Part shown: in pieces, positions 11,775 through 25,600 of the stretch
How positions within the stretch are numbered: the first letter of the stretch is position 1
Layout: every line of letters begins with the position of its first letter
DNA from: Glossina fuscipes
Taxonomy: Eukaryota > Arthropoda > Insecta > Diptera > Glossinidae
DNA length: 64,000 nt
Reading direction: 5' to 3'
NCBI RefSeq assembly: GCF_014805625.2
Contig: NW_023998458.1
Location: forward strand, 124,001 to 188,000
The notes under the pieces: generated by a model
What the model saw: the letters and a program-made list of their open reading frames with translations, nothing else
Told to the model about the DNA's origin: nothing
Database searches by the model: none
Made by a program: the position numbers and the translations under genes

Positions 11775-14700
11775 AGTTATAAAATACTTTGCGAGCGGAG
11801 TAAGATGTTCTTTTCCTATTAGAGGTAATGTTGCAACCGATCCATATTTTCGTGAGTTTTGCCGCCGTACCTAACTTAACTCTTCATATATTATGACTCG
11901 TACAAAAGGTTAGCATGCATTTGTTCCAAATTAAATGTATCTTGCACTGCTATAGAAGAAAGACGAAAGAGATAGAACGTCATTTAATGAAATATTTCTT
12001 TTGTGAGTGAGAGAGAAAGCCATTTTGGGAAGGAAAACTATTTATAAAAATCGCTTTAAGCAAAGAAAAAAAAAGGGTAGACGTCCAGAGCTTACCGTGC
12101 AATTAAATCATTTTCATTATTACAAAGCAACAAAACTCGCTTGGTTTGTTTTCATTATCGGGCCCTTCCATCTAAATCATTCGTTTACGCGGGATCGTTT
12201 ATTAGGACTTTAATTATTTAACTGTTTGAAGTAAAAGAAAAATATATGAAGAAAAGTTAATCAAATGTGTTAAATTTTGTGAATGTCATATGTTATATAG
12301 TCAGTTATTGTAAAAATTTAAAAAAATTTAAAAAAATATTTCTCATACTATCGATTGTGAAATAAACCATTTAATTTAAAGTTTCATCAGTTATTGCCAA
12401 CAATAATTACTGTATGAACGTCATTTCATTTTTCCACCTTTAGCCATGAAATGGAACAATGGGAGTATACAGCCTTTACAAGTATTACAATTAAACCGAG
12501 CAACCTACGGAAACCTACCCTATGAAGATATTAGGAGCAGGGTGAAGGGATTGTGACCTTCAATAGAGTTTTTACATTGCTCGATGGAGATAGTCTGAAA
12601 AGGCTCGGAATTAATTAAGCATAAATTAAATATATTATTAATCTGACAGTCATGTGTTAAACCTGATACCGACTGCAAAAAAGTTTCAACTGTTCTGCTA
12701 CATTAAGTTTACGACAATAGCCGTGAACCTCATTATATATAGTTGATAGTTACTTTATGTAGACTGTCCATGAATTTCACAAAAATTCAGTTTAAAACGA
12801 AGTTTGATCCCTCTTCCTTGATATCACTTTTTCCAACTATCAGGTGATGGCAACTAAGTCGACAATTGTATTCGCCTATCTAAAGAATATCTTAGATATT
12901 TTCAAAATGCTCGTCAAAAAATTTAAAGAATTGATTGCGGGTTAAGAACAAATGTTTCACACACTGCCTGTAATCAAACACGAATTTGCAATTTATACCA
13001 AACCATGGTGTGATTGATGTAAAAAGGAGATCTCGTCAAAGATTTAAGGTCAATAACACATGCAAACGATTGCCCAGCATCGATAGAGAATTTTGGTTAA
13101 GTAATCTAACGGCATTTAGAGAATTTGGACAATTTTTAAATGTAAAAAAGAGGAAAGAACGACTTTACATTCAAAGCAACTCCTCAGGATCTAAGGCAGT
13201 TTTTTTTAGCCTTCTAGAGTGATTTAGACGTGAAACACAAGCCTCATGCCTTTCGACAACTGCCACCTATCGTATTATTTGTGCCTATTCTTAAGAAAAA
13301 ACAAACGAACCATAATTTTCTTTTTTAATCCGCTATTTAGCCACAAAAACCTATAAAATTAATATCACTACTAGCTTTATAGGGTGTATTTACGATAAGC
13401 GTAAATAATAAACAAATATATAAATAAACAGCATGCAGAGGTTACGAACTCAACGGATTTACGAGCAGTTAACTTTTATCATAGGTCCTTTAAAAATATT
13501 ACAACAATAAAAACGGTTTACCCATTGTTAAATTTTGCATATGTATTCATCCCTCTGCACATATGCTCGATTTGTTAGCAATAAAAAAAAATTTACATGT
13601 ATTTATATGTATGTAGATGTATGTATATCTGCATATATATATATATATAAATATGTGTATGTGTGTAAGTGTTTCCTTTTTTTGAGGTGAAAAGCGCCAA
13701 AAACCGCCCACTTGGGGCAGTGTGACACTTTAAGCCGCTAAAAACCGTCTGTATTCCTACCCCCTTCCCTGCGACACGAACGCTTGGATATACCTTTACA
13801 GGGAGGCTCGTTGTTTAGGCACAGCCCAAGAGCTTACTCCTCCAGCTTTGCACCTCTTTAAGTCGTGCGGCATATTTGTGACAAGACTGTCTAGAAGGAG
13901 AACCTGCCCAATGTGTATATGTGTATGCGTATTTCTATATATATATACATACATTTTCTAATAGGCGCCACCTAGCAATCCTACGGCATTTGGACGAACG
14001 TGTGGATGGGTGAATGTACTTATCATGAAGCATGTGTAAACAGGCAATGGTTATTGGGAAAACCTAAAGCTTAGCTATGACTATTATTGAAAGGGAAATT
14101 AGATAAATTTCTATTCGTCTTGTGTTGAAGACGTATTTAGGGAGCCTTAAAATATCTTAAGCGAGAAAGAAACCGATCACCTGCTGGGATAATTTCTTTG
14201 TTTTTGCAATCGCTGTTTATTTGATGTGTCTCGAACTCACCACAAATTTCACATAACCCATCCCTAAGCCGCTCTATTTTCTACTGCATATTGACTAATA
14301 AGTGTAGGAATAATACCTTGTAGGTTTTTTCTTCCATGAGAAATATGCCCTTATTTCAAGAAAATAGTAAAAATTATTTTTTCAATGCAGTACAATACAG
14401 TGTGGCGGCTAACATGCTGCTAACAATTGTTATAGAAAAATCGCTTTATGGTGTCTTTCTGCATATTTCGGTTAGTGAGTTTTCCAAGTGATGTTTTTAT
14501 TTTATTTAAAGTAACTTATTATATACTATACATAGTTGATCCTCTTAAACCGCAGCGTCTGGCATATTCGGCTTCACTGTCGTCATTATAATTCGCCTAG
14601 AGCTTATGGTGCCTATTTGCGGTTGAGATTTCGTAACGCATACATCGTTGATTATCCGGCACCACCATCCTTCGAGATAAACAGGAAAAGGAATACTTCC

Positions 14701-15623
14701 TGTGTTCGGTTTGGCACCAAACTCTATCTATTCAAAGTTCTCAAAAACTATGCTGTGCACATTGCCTCAGCGGGGTATCTAATACTACTACGACGTAAAG
14801 TTTAAACGTAATATTGCTGCATGAAGAAGTTAGAATTTAAGTAGTACTTACAGACAACGTAGCACATTCTCTCAGAAAACCTGATAAGAAATTTTACTGC
14901 TTTTTCGGCTTCAGAAGAGTATAGCAAAAAAGCTGCTACCAGTCACCTTTAAATATAAATGTACATATATATGAATATAGACTGAATGAATGAAATAGAC
15001 AAACAACGTTTAATCTCTCCCTAGCTTAGTATTGGTTTAGCGTGTTTGGTATTTTTAATTTTCTTTTTGTGTTTTCTTGTGCACAACTAACATCTGCAGG
15101 CAACTCTTCAGAAAAACATGACTCTATTGCAAACATGAAAAAGTTATTTATCATATTTTTAAGAGATTATGCCGGCCTACTTTGGAGAGTAAATTGGTTG
15201 ATCGAAAGCGTATTTAAAAAATTATAGATACCTAGAGAAGCTTAAAGCGAAGCGGCAGCTCACCCCAGAAGGGAATGCATTCAGCTAAGTCGGCATACTT
15301 AAGAAACAGTATACAGTATACAGTAGACGTGTCGTGGCAATGTAATGCTATTTTTACCCTACAGAGATAAAAGAGACCTGTTTTGCAATTAAACTCTTTA
15401 ACCAGTTAATTGTATATGACGAATGTACAAGTCATGAAAAAAGTACATTTTGTAGTCGTGAATGTGTGTTTCCCATCATAATGCATTTTGTAACTTGTGT
15501 ATGTCATTTTGTCAAATAATTTCATTACAACCTAATTTCATATTACGCACCTTCTGTGAGGACGAGTATACTCGTCATTCCTATATTTTTGCGAGGCGTA
15601 TTTTTTGCGTATTTTCCAAAGAA
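11775..15623. other. Noncoding DNA, nothing recognised
   Basis: The patch at 13690-13960 is more GC-rich than its surroundings and may be an old insertion, but no protein motif or terminal repeat could be read. Reading frames at 12007-12213, 12986-13222 and 14536-14805 have no recognisable domain. Confidence 0.55.
13590..13675. repeat. TATG and (AT)n microsatellite
   Basis: ATGTATTTATATGTATGTAG and a (TA) run at 13634-13649, followed by TGTGTATGTGTGTAAGTG. Confidence 0.85.
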
Positions 15624-15725
15624 GTCGAGATAGTTAACTGGTTAAAAGAATTAGTCGCCTTCGTCAGTGTTCGAATCCAAACCTTCGTAAAGCCGGTATA
15701 ACGCGAGAAACTCCATCGAAACACT
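15624..15725 (+). repeat. Possible degraded tRNA-derived SINE
   Basis: Contains a good B box (GTGTTCGAATCC at 15668) and an A-box-like TAGTTAACTGG about 32 bases upstream. The arms do not fold into a tRNA: the T stem and acceptor stem are unpaired. The segment GTCAGTGTTCG also occurs in the 62.5-kb SINE copy. Assignment to that family is tentative. Confidence 0.35.
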
Positions 15726-16373
15726 TTTGCGTTGTTTAACCAACCTATCTACGCGTTTTTTCCAGCAATTCTTCGCGCACTTTCTTACATTCGTTACATT
15801 TAAGCCGTAAGGTCATGCACTTTATTGGCTCCTCTCATCCTACTCCATCTACGACCATCCTGCTTGCACCTATAAAAGACCCCTTAGTCGGTTATTACAT
15901 TAAAGAAAAAAGTAAAAAAACTGTGATAGATTATTTGATTTTCAAATGTTATATAAGATGACATCAAATTTACCTGCTAAAGTTTCACGTTGTCGTGTTA
16001 AGCGAGCACAAGTATATATCTTGCGTAAACAGTTACCTAACTGACTGACTGACTTCCTTTGAAAATTGTAGAAATACTTTGAAATTCATTAAACTTTTAA
16101 ATTGGGATGAAAAACTATTTTAAACACTTTCACTTTCCTTTGAAACATTCTGACGACATCTTCTGCAACGTGATGGTAATCATAAAAATTAGATGCAGGA
16201 TATATATGCACACTTGCTCGCATATGCTACTTAAGCGCTTAGCATGGGGAAAAAAAAGAAATAGAAAAAACGAAATTTTATGAATATAAAAAAACCGCTT
16301 ACAGCAAAAAACCTGCTCTATGCTTATACCGTTGAACGAAATAGCAAAAAAAAAGTAAAAACAGAAAATATGC

Positions 16374-16393
16374 AAAAAAAAAAAAAAAAAAAA
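16374..16393 (+). repeat. Poly(A) tract, 20 bases
   Basis: Uninterrupted A20, in an A-rich stretch (16250-16410). Confidence 0.95.
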
Positions 16394-17927
16394 CTAGAAA
16401 AAATGAAAGACAAAACATGATTGTTCTTGTTTTTGTTATAGATAGATGTTGTTGGTGTTGCTGTTGTTGTTATCATTGTTTACTCTACAGCCATTGGCAG
16501 TTTGTGACACAATTTTGTAGACTTGTTGCCAATAAATTTGTAACAACTATTGCAGAGATCAGACTTTTAGCATATTCATGCAAAAAGTATTACAAATCTA
16601 CACGATACGAACTTAGAACATATTTTTTATTGGGGTTCATATGAAAGGAAGCATCTGCATTTTATATACACATAGACGAAATAGATTCCTTTAAACTTTG
16701 AATCACTCCCATATGTGAGTATATTAACTTTATCACATGGTAAATTTAGATTCCCGATGAAAAAATTACAAAAGATTTCAAAATAATTGATATTTTGTGA
16801 AGAAGGTCTCTGTCGAATGAAGAGCCTATCAATGTCGAGTGAAATATTCAAATTATGATCGATGATTTTAATTGCTATTATTTATTGCAAACTACTTCAT
16901 CCCAAACCCATGATTCGAACAGTGACGTAAATGCCAAAGTTGTCTTCGTTGCACTTGGATTTTTCAACGAGACGTTAACTTGACAAGCAAAGGAAAATCT
17001 CTCACACTTCACCTCGCTATGCAAGAGTTAATGCCGTCGCCCTGAAAATATACATTGGCCACGTCCCTATCATCAATTTCCGACAAACAAAATATATTGC
17101 TCCAGATCATTGGGCCATCCGCTCACTGGAATCATCGCGCTAGCACATTTTCGGAGAAGTATAGGTTCAGTTGGGTCTTACAAGCTAAACAATGAGATGT
17201 AATTGTTTAAACTATCTTTCGCAGCATATTTCTGGGATGAAAAAACATTTCTTTTTTTAAATTTTGCAATTACAACCCGCAGTTACTACTGCACATAAGG
17301 TAGTACCTTTGATAGTTAACGATAATACAGTTTTGATGACTGCGTGCATCTCCAATCATTCCTGCCTACGAATTGCAAATTAATTACAAATCAATTTTCC
17401 CAGTCACCATGTTGAATTTTATTTTTTATTTAGTTTGGCAACAGTCCTCATAACTGAGCTGAGCCTGACTAAGGCGTGGCAAAAATTTTTGTTTAGCTCT
17501 GGTATACGGTAAACTCGTACCCTCTGATATTGCAATAGATGAAACATACATGTGATCAAGCGATCAATGCTTATTACGTACAATGAAAACAGCTACAGCT
17601 TCTAGCTCACATTAAGAAGCTCCCATACGCATATTTTGTTAGAAAATTATGATAATAAAGGAATAGATTTTCACTAAGTGAATGAAATCTTTTAATGAAA
17701 ATGTAAATATTTTGTATAAAACTAAACTTTTTAAATAAATTCAATTATTTGACAATTTAAAGTAATTTGAAAAACATTTTTCCTTTCCACCATTCTTGCA
17801 AACGTAATATTTCAGTCAACGAAAATCCCTACTGAATAATTATATTACGCTCTAGGATATTGTGCTAAAGAAAGAAAAAGGAGAATATTTCTAAAGATAT
17901 TATTCGAAGACATGTACACAAAACACA

Positions 17928-17961
17928 CATACATATATATATATATACATATATATATACT
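17928..17961. repeat. (TA)n microsatellite
   Basis: Two TATATATA runs separated by CATA. CA-rich sequence follows at 18220-18300. Confidence 0.85.
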
Positions 17962-20431
17962 TGTACAACTGTGCTCTTACGTGCATCTTAATGTCAACTG
18001 AGCCATTTGTTAGTCTTTAGTGTATTTCCTTTTATACTTTTCCTCTGTGCGTTTCATTAATTTACTGGGGATTTGTTAGTTTCATTAGATTCGTTACAAA
18101 GGTCGAATGTATAACAGAGTAACCAACTAACTAAACGTGCTCCTTAAAAGGAAGAAGAAAAAAAAAAACCAACAAACAATGGTATAAACAAATAACCATT
18201 AAAATCCATTATAAAGGACATTCATGCAAACACACCTACGCATAAACATACAAATGCAGACACATACACACACAGCACAGGCACGCATACACACTGCAGT
18301 AGAGCAACAAAATTTTCTACAATAAAATCGTAACATACGAACTGACATTTATTTGCCAGAAGAATCCTAAAAATTACATACATAAAAAATTATATAAAAA
18401 AATTCTATTGATTTACTTGGAATTGTAACTACGTGCGTACGTACATACGCAGATACATATCCTGCTTGATGCGTACGTATGTGTGCAAACGTTTAGAATG
18501 TATTCGAATGTGCTGACATTAAATCAATAGACAGTCAAAGGGGAAACGAAGAGAAAATTACTGAGAAATCGTAAAATACTAGATAAAGAAAAGCAAATAA
18601 GGAAACTTTATTTATCTTAAGGCGAATCTTGCCCACCCATCATCATTTAGGACAAATGTACGAAAATCGGGTTAACAGCAGGGAACAGCAATGCGTTAAC
18701 CGATAACTTTTTGACAATAAATACTTTTGCGGTTTTCTGACTTTCTTTCTTTTCTTCTTGTTCTTCTCGCTCTTACCAGACGACGTTTACATTTGCTTTT
18801 AAAACTTCTACGAAAATGTTTTGAAATTGTTAGTTTAGATTACAAACGTTAAGAGCTAAAGGATACACCTTCAGTTCCTGGTGATCGGGGAAAACAAGAG
18901 GAGGAAAAAAGCAAAAATTTGGGACAAAACCATTGACTTTTCATTTTCAGTTCAGCACTCTAAGTGACAGAGCTGCATACAATATAAATGTATGTGCGCA
19001 TGCAAATGTGTGCATGCGTGTGCACATATGTTTTATGTGTGCGCGGTATAAATGTTGGCAATATTCAAAACCATTCACTTTGTAAAAAACAATAAAAAAA
19101 AAGCTCAAAAAGTTATGATTATTTTAGAACGACTCTTAGATGCCAGCCACCTCATCACTTGTTTTATTAATTGTGGCAGCAACAACTTCCGAGCAGCCTT
19201 AACAGATATTTCGTTTAAAAGAAGTTATGCCAATAGTTGCGTTATAACATAGCATAGTTTCTAAGTCTTTTAAAGTCTTCTAGTGATCGTTGACAAATTT
19301 CGTAGAAGAAATAGACTTACTTTCAACCTTGAACCTTGTTTTGATCAAAATATACACGTGTCGAAGTGTAGCTTTTCAATTTGGTTTTTTTACAGCAGCC
19401 ATCGGCGGGATGGCCGGACAAGCCGTTGTAGTTCAACTGTTTAGCCAAATTTATTATATACTAGCCGGACAATCCCACCCCACCCGCTTTCGCAATGTTC
19501 TTAAGGGACGTACCATATCTCAACTTTTCATCTATTCTTCTATTCCTCTATTTTATACAATTTTGAAACCTTAAAAGGTAACGCGAAAGCTTGGTCCGAT
19601 TTATTGTATAAACTCTCGATACGTTCTTTTAGGTATTTTTGAGGAATAGACAGGACTCTCGACAGTTCGATCTGGCTGAACGAATTCGTGCCTAGAAATG
19701 TTCTAGTCGAGCGAAGCACTTTTCAGCTTTTTATTTCGGTTTGCATGACTTCAGAATATCAAATAGTGACCGGACGAAAGAAAGGGCAAACTGATGTCGC
19801 TAAAACAACTCAAAGGCTTGGCCAAATTTATATTAATAAACAGAGCCTATCATGCATGTATTCAGATACCCTACAGGAAGAGATTGAATTTCTAATATTT
19901 TTTTCTCCGTGATTTGTACCAAAATCACTTATCAAATGGTCACCGTACGAATGGATGGACAATTCCGTTTAATTGATCGCATACAAAATTTCGAATCGAT
20001 TTACTGCGACCGGCCTTATGGTGCAAAGCTTCCAAGTGACAAATTTAAGATATCTGTATCCTTAAGTAGCGTGTACAGTCAAAAAGGGATGAATGAATGC
20101 CTCGTAAATGAAACTAATCTCTTAATTCACTTCAGTGATAGAAAACTAATTGCCTAACTGGAATATTTATTTCCATTTCAACAAGCGTCAGAAATAACAA
20201 GATTTTGATAAAGATGGCTAATAAACTTTTATATCTTTTTGCGTTTTTCTTTTCATTATTTTCTTTTCATCATTCTATCTTCTTTAACGAGTAACACTAG
20301 TGTAACAGCTTTAAAGGAAAATTTTTTCCAATTTCCCATATATTTGAGTAAAAAAATTCTATTTTTGCTCAAAAATCGGTGAAATTAAAAAAACACATGT
20401 GAAAGTGCCATAGTGGGGCAACGTCCACTAT

Positions 20432-20775
20432 TAAATACCCTACACCACTCTGCAGTTATTCATGCATCGAATTTCAAAATAAGACATGTTATGGCAAGGG
20501 ATCCAAAAAGTGGACTGATCCAAACTATTTTCAATAGTGTTCGTCCTTGGGCCAAAACACGACTGTACACCAAATATCATCGAAATATCTCAAAATTTGC
20601 GACTTGTAGGTTGAACACAAGAAAATAAGACAGACAGACAAACTTAGATCGATCAGAGAAGGGTTTCGAAATGATCGACATAACAAAAGTCGTGTCTACC
20701 TTAAGTCCATCTAGATGTCGCACACATCTGCACAAACTAAATATACCCTTGTGCAACAAGTGGTGTAAAGTATAA
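20432..20775 (+). repeat. Family B repeat with inverted ends (about 340 bp)
   Basis: Family B is defined here by comparison inside the window. This copy starts TAAATACCCTACACCACT and ends AAGTGGTGTAAAGTATAAA, which is its reverse complement over about 17 bases, so it has MITE-like termini. Inside are ATTTTCAATAGTGTTCGTCC, TTGGGCC, CATCGAAATATCTCA and AGACAGACAGACAAACTTA. Near the 3' end is GCACACATCTGCACAAACTA followed by AATATACCC. No coding capacity is visible. The short reading frames at 20413-20628 and 20577-20759 lie inside it and are not genes. Confidence 0.78.
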
Positions 20776-21633
20776 ACAGGATTTACAGTAACTTGACGAA
20801 AATATTGCTCCTCGGAAAAAATTAGGAATTAGATTAAGGCTGTTTCGAAAAATAAATTTTTCGAGGAAAACTCGAAACTTAAAAGTTTGGAACGCGTACA
20901 TGCAAATTTTCTTTAAATATTTTACAACTTTTCCCCATTAGTCTGCAGTCTCGCAGGGCCGTAAAACTACACTTCCATGTTCAAATGTTCTCTTCCCTCG
21001 AAGAAAGTGCCTCCGTATCTCTCAAGGACAAAAGATCGCGCGTTTTGCACTTTTCATGTAGCGAAAGTTTCTAATTCAATAGCCAAACTTATGATAAGCA
21101 GTTAAAATTCCACGCTAAACTTTCACCTTTCTGTCTCCGCTTGGCTTGGTGAGGCTAGGCTAACATATTTCTGCTTGAACAAACGCTTTTATACTTCCTA
21201 AAGGCATCTGCTAGTGTATTAGGCGAATTACAACTGAAGAGATAAGATATTAGGTTACAACTTCCCAATATGGGCTGAGTAATCGGAGACACTAGGAGCC
21301 TGACATTTCAAGGTAAAAGAGCTCCTTTAGGTAGCAAATCGGTTTATCCTAGAAGATGCAAAGCATTAAGCCAGAAAAAAGCAGTAATTTTTTCCGAAAA
21401 ATTTTGGTCCCAAACAAAGTGACATTTAAAACAGACCTGCCCTTCCATGGCGGATCAGCATTTTTACATGTTTCGTCGCCTTTGTGTTGCTTTTGTCTTT
21501 ATACACTCGTTATTACGCTCTTGAGAGTTATTGCGTTAGCTATCTACCTATCTATCTATCAAGAGATAAGAAGCTTTCCGTTATTTAATGTTAATATTTA
21601 AGTGGCTTAAAATGATTGCACCATTTTTATATA

Positions 21634-22680
21634 TCAGGTTGGCGAGAATGAAACTTGTGGTTGCCGCTTGTTACTTGACAATGACTCAATACCTTACCGT
21701 TCTGTTTTTTTTTTTTGTAAATAGTCACATATGCTGCCACGTAGATGTAAGTTATTCTAAGCTTTAAAAAATATTAACTTTTTTTTAAATCTATTTTTTG
21801 TTTTGATAATGAGTCACTCGGAAATTCGTACTGCCATGAAGTATGAGTTCTTACAGTGAACTTAGGCATCGGGGACGGGACGAAACATAAATAGTGTTCT
21901 ATTTGGTTCTAAACAGCAGACAATAAGGACGTGCTAAAGGTCGCCGTTGTGTCTGACCCATCTCAAAGTGCTTATAAGTTATCATTAAAGTTTGACGTTA
22001 GCAACCCCCTAACTCATTTAACTCAAATCGGAAACGTAAAAAAGTAGGATAACCGTGTTCCCCATGTCACTCGTCGCAAATCTGCTCCATTTTTGAATCG
22101 AATATTCACCAGTCGTATAAACTGGTGTTAATAAGACAATCGCGAACATTCAGCGCAGTCCTTAGATGAGAATGAATCACCAAAACATACTCCAAAGCGT
22201 AATATTTATCAAGAGAAGCTGATGGTGAGCGTTTGATAATCTAGCGTAGATATGGTTCATTGCGATTTCATGAAAGGAGGTCCATCGATCGCAGCAGAAA
22301 TGTACTGTCAAAAGCAGCCCAGATAGGTCAGCAGATCGACTGCTATCTTATGGTAAGATCACGCCGGACCACACACTGCGCAAATGACAATGACAAAACT
22401 ACAGTAATTTAAGATGGAACTTCTTCATCATCCTCCATACTACCTAAATCTGGCTGAAAAAAATTTCAATTCCGATAATGCATACTCCTGGGCTTCCAGG
22501 AATTCATTGACTCTCATCCGCTAGGCATTTACAGGATATCTATGAACAACCTGTCGTTTAAATAGCAAAAGTGTGCAGAAAATATGGGCGCATACTTTGA
22601 TGAATGAAATAATTTCTTATATATATAGACTATCAGTAGATTTGGCCTTTTCTTTACAAATTTCATCCTTGACGATCTAA
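21634..22680 (+). mobile_element. Decayed mariner element, end to end, with TIRs and TA flanks
   Basis: A degenerate mariner (Tc1/mariner superfamily) transposon. Translation from 21928 gives a long colinear match to mariner transposase: DVLKVAVVSDPSQSAYKL, then LTHLTQIGNVKK, a stop, then RVPH. Further on come ESPKHTPKRNIYQEKLMVSV and the second catalytic block DHAGPHT (Asp at 22357). These are followed by ELLHHPPYYLNLA, where the expected third Asp is Asn at 22447, and a C-terminal block ending QKCAENMGAYFDE at about 22604. Stops and frameshifts are spread throughout, so it is dead. The ends are recognisable. The left terminus TCAGGTTGGCGAGAATGAAA starts at 21634. The right terminus at 22660-22680 is its inverse at 14 of 21 positions. 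Both are bounded by TA (21632-21633 and 22681-22682), the usual mariner target duplication. The total of 1047 bp is shorter than a typical 1.3-kb mariner, mostly from loss in the N-terminal part. Confidence 0.85.
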
Positions 22681-22682
22681 TA

Positions 22683-25600
22683 TTTTTTGTCGTATTTCTT
22701 TGAGCGAAAGCAACGACTTACACTCTCCACCGCGAAAACGAAACACGACAAAAACATTAATCAGAAGAATAATAATCTGAGTCGATTAATCGACTTGTTT
22801 GCTTGCAAAAACTGTAAAATGTTGTTTTTCTGACACAATCATCATAAATTACCTAAAGCATGCGCAACATTTTTCATTGCATCCTTTTTGATAATTTCCT
22901 AGAGGCTCTACTCAAATGGTCAAATTAAAATGAACCATAAACTACAATATTAAAATCTTTTTACACCCTGCTTCCGGGTCTTACGGGATTGAGAGTCGTG
23001 GCTCACCATAATGTTTTCACTTGTTTTTATTTCGAAACCCGGCAATGAAAAAAAATAAATAAAGAAATAAAAATAAAGAACACTGAACATACTTTATGTT
23101 TTAATAATGTTCGGTTGTTGTTACTGTTTGCATATTTTCACCGCGAATTTTTTGCTTTTATGCAACCAGCGCCAGATGTAGCTAATAAGCTTTTTTTTGC
23201 TATTCATAACCTAAACGATGATTGTGATAAATATAATGGGAAATTTATAATAGCATTTGCATAAAAAGAAATTCAGAATTTTTTATTAACTTTACTTTCT
23301 ATCCTGGGTCTCCGTAATGGTATTAAAGTAATAAAGAAAGTCTTTCATAAGATCAACTCACATCACTGTTTATAAATAGATGGCCAGCCAGCGACGCAAC
23401 ATTGAGCAGCAGGATTACAATGTTGGCAATAATAGCCAGCAATAGTAGAAATTCAAAAGCACATTTGATTAGACATCGCGTGATTTAAAATATTTAATTT
23501 TATATAAGCTTTCCTTTCGAAGCTGGATGAAAGATTAAGGACAGGTTTCTTAAAAAACGCTTTGAAAAGGAAAATGATGTTTATGCATCAGTCGGTCAAT
23601 CGGGGAATAATTGCTCTATGTCTTGATCAATAATTTTGTAGTACCTGTGAACAGTCGAAAAATGTTGCAGAAAGTCCTTGAAGTCGAAACTTTTGAGAGA
23701 AAGGTTACGCTCTACGAAAGGCTAAAGCTGTTCATCGCTGATAAAAGAAAGTCCAATTTTACACTACGTGGACTATCTTGCGTTTCCCAAAATTTAAAGC
23801 AATCCCTAACCTTTCCCCGTCATTTTCTATCTAATTTCTACAGATTCCTAAAATTTCTTGTACTAGAGGACGATATAATCAATATTTCTATTGAATTCTG
23901 AGACTTCTCTAAATGAAATCTTTCCGGCTTTCGTTTTTAAGTACGCATTAAACGAAGCCCATGTTGAATTTGAAGCATTAACATAATGGAGAACTTTGCA
24001 CGGAGAATATCTATTCTTTATTTCAATCGAATTCAACAAGCCCATGTTTTGTCGATGACAATTTGACGAACGATGCACGTATTACTAAGTACACATTAAA
24101 AAGATTTTCGCAATTCAACTGCGGACAAGATCTTCGTTTTATATTTTAAAATGAAACCCTTCTGAGTCTCTCTAGAAGCAAAAGACAGAAGCGTTCACTC
24201 AATTCAGCATAATTCTTTTGGTAAAATAAAAATAAAATTCATGTCACACTTCACCAGGGTGAGTATTGCGTTTCGTAATGCAATGCGATGCCGCAATTAA
24301 ACAATCATAATTTTTGTTTAGATAAGCATAATCTAGTGTAGAAAATAAGTATAAATAGTGCCAAATAAAATAAAGAAATTCAGTTGTTGTCAAGCAATTC
24401 AACTTAGCGTTTAACTCGCTGAAAATACAAGGCGTTCAATCCGCCTGAACCATAAAGTTTAGGGACCGTCTCTTGCCGAGACTTATTGGCATTATAAAAG
24501 ACGGAAAGACTTGGCGCACTGAAGTTGAGCAGTTTAGGGGTAAATTGCGCTTCCACTATTAAACTTCATTACAATAGTAATAAATATTAGTTCTGTCCTT
24601 CTTCTCTTCTTTATGCTGCCGCCGTAACCTCATGTATATGAATACATTCGGAATATCCTTACTCCACTTTATTACGGACTTATATTAATTCAATGTATTC
24701 TGATGTATTAATACTTTTTCTCAGCGGATTTTACTGGCTCCTAGACTTCAAAGTAACAATATTTCCTCGTGATGACGACTCTCAGAATCGAGGTATAAGC
24801 TCTTTGAATTCGACATTTCGTTATTGAAACGAAATCCTTCGGGCAACTGATGCCAGCTACATGTCGCATTAGGAAAAACTTGCTGCCTTGTCTTCATAGA
24901 AGATATAGATAACGTCCTTGTTGAAATCAAGCTATAATTATATAATTATTAAAAGAATTTATCTTATCTTTATAATATCTTTACCAAGGTGAGGAAAAAA
25001 TAAATGTGGGACATTTCGGAATAATCTCTATTATCAGTTGCATATAATAGGCGCGTATTAATGAAACACGCGACATCAACAAACAATATTGCAAAACGAA
25101 ATATAATAATATTATAAAACATAAATTAAAACAAAATAGAAAATTCGCCTACCTATGGTCGTTGATATCATTACGTTTAATCGATGTCAATCAATATTAC
25201 ATACACACATATCATATAAAAATACTTTTAGTACGTCAAGCATGCGCAAGTCATACAACGTTTATCTCCTTAAGGAATTTGTTTATATTTTTAATTAAAA
25301 ACCAACGTAACAACTAAGAATTTTTCAGTGTTAATTAGAATATAACAAATGTACGTTATAAACTGTCTCCCTGCACCAAACGCATACCATATAACTTACC
25401 TAAAAAATATTTCACTTACTAAGATAGAAACAGAAAGAAAGTTTATAAGGAAATATGGTAACTGAAGCCTTTTCCGTAGTAAATTGAAAAAAATGTTTCC
25501 AATTTGATGACAGTCGTATTGTACTGAAATTGAAACAATAAATTTCAAAAATAAAAGCATTAACAGAGTAAATTTGAATTGTATTCCTTACGAAAAAAGT

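Larger units (their letters stand above)
15726..20431. other. AT-rich noncoding DNA
   Basis: Holds a TTGTTGTTGTT-like run at 16445-16475 and CA-rich sequence at 18220-18300. Three same-strand reading frames lie at 19290-19574, 19688-19912 and 19909-20157. They are next to each other but show no shared domain, start context or splice logic, so I do not call a gene. Confidence 0.5.

Noticed and set aside
13690..13960. GC-richer patch as an exon or transposon
   Set aside because: All six frames are broken and no protein motif or inverted ends could be read.
15624..15700. Intact tRNA gene
   Set aside because: A and B boxes are present but acceptor and T stems do not pair; kept only as a possible SINE remnant.
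16880..16990. Minus-strand tRNA or SINE suggested by CTGTTCGAATCATG
   Set aside because: A single B-box-like word with a poor A box and no pairing arms; too weak to list.
19290..20157. Three neighbouring plus-strand frames as a multi-exon gene
   Set aside because: No recognisable domain, no consistent donor/acceptor pairs joining the frames, and ordinary composition.
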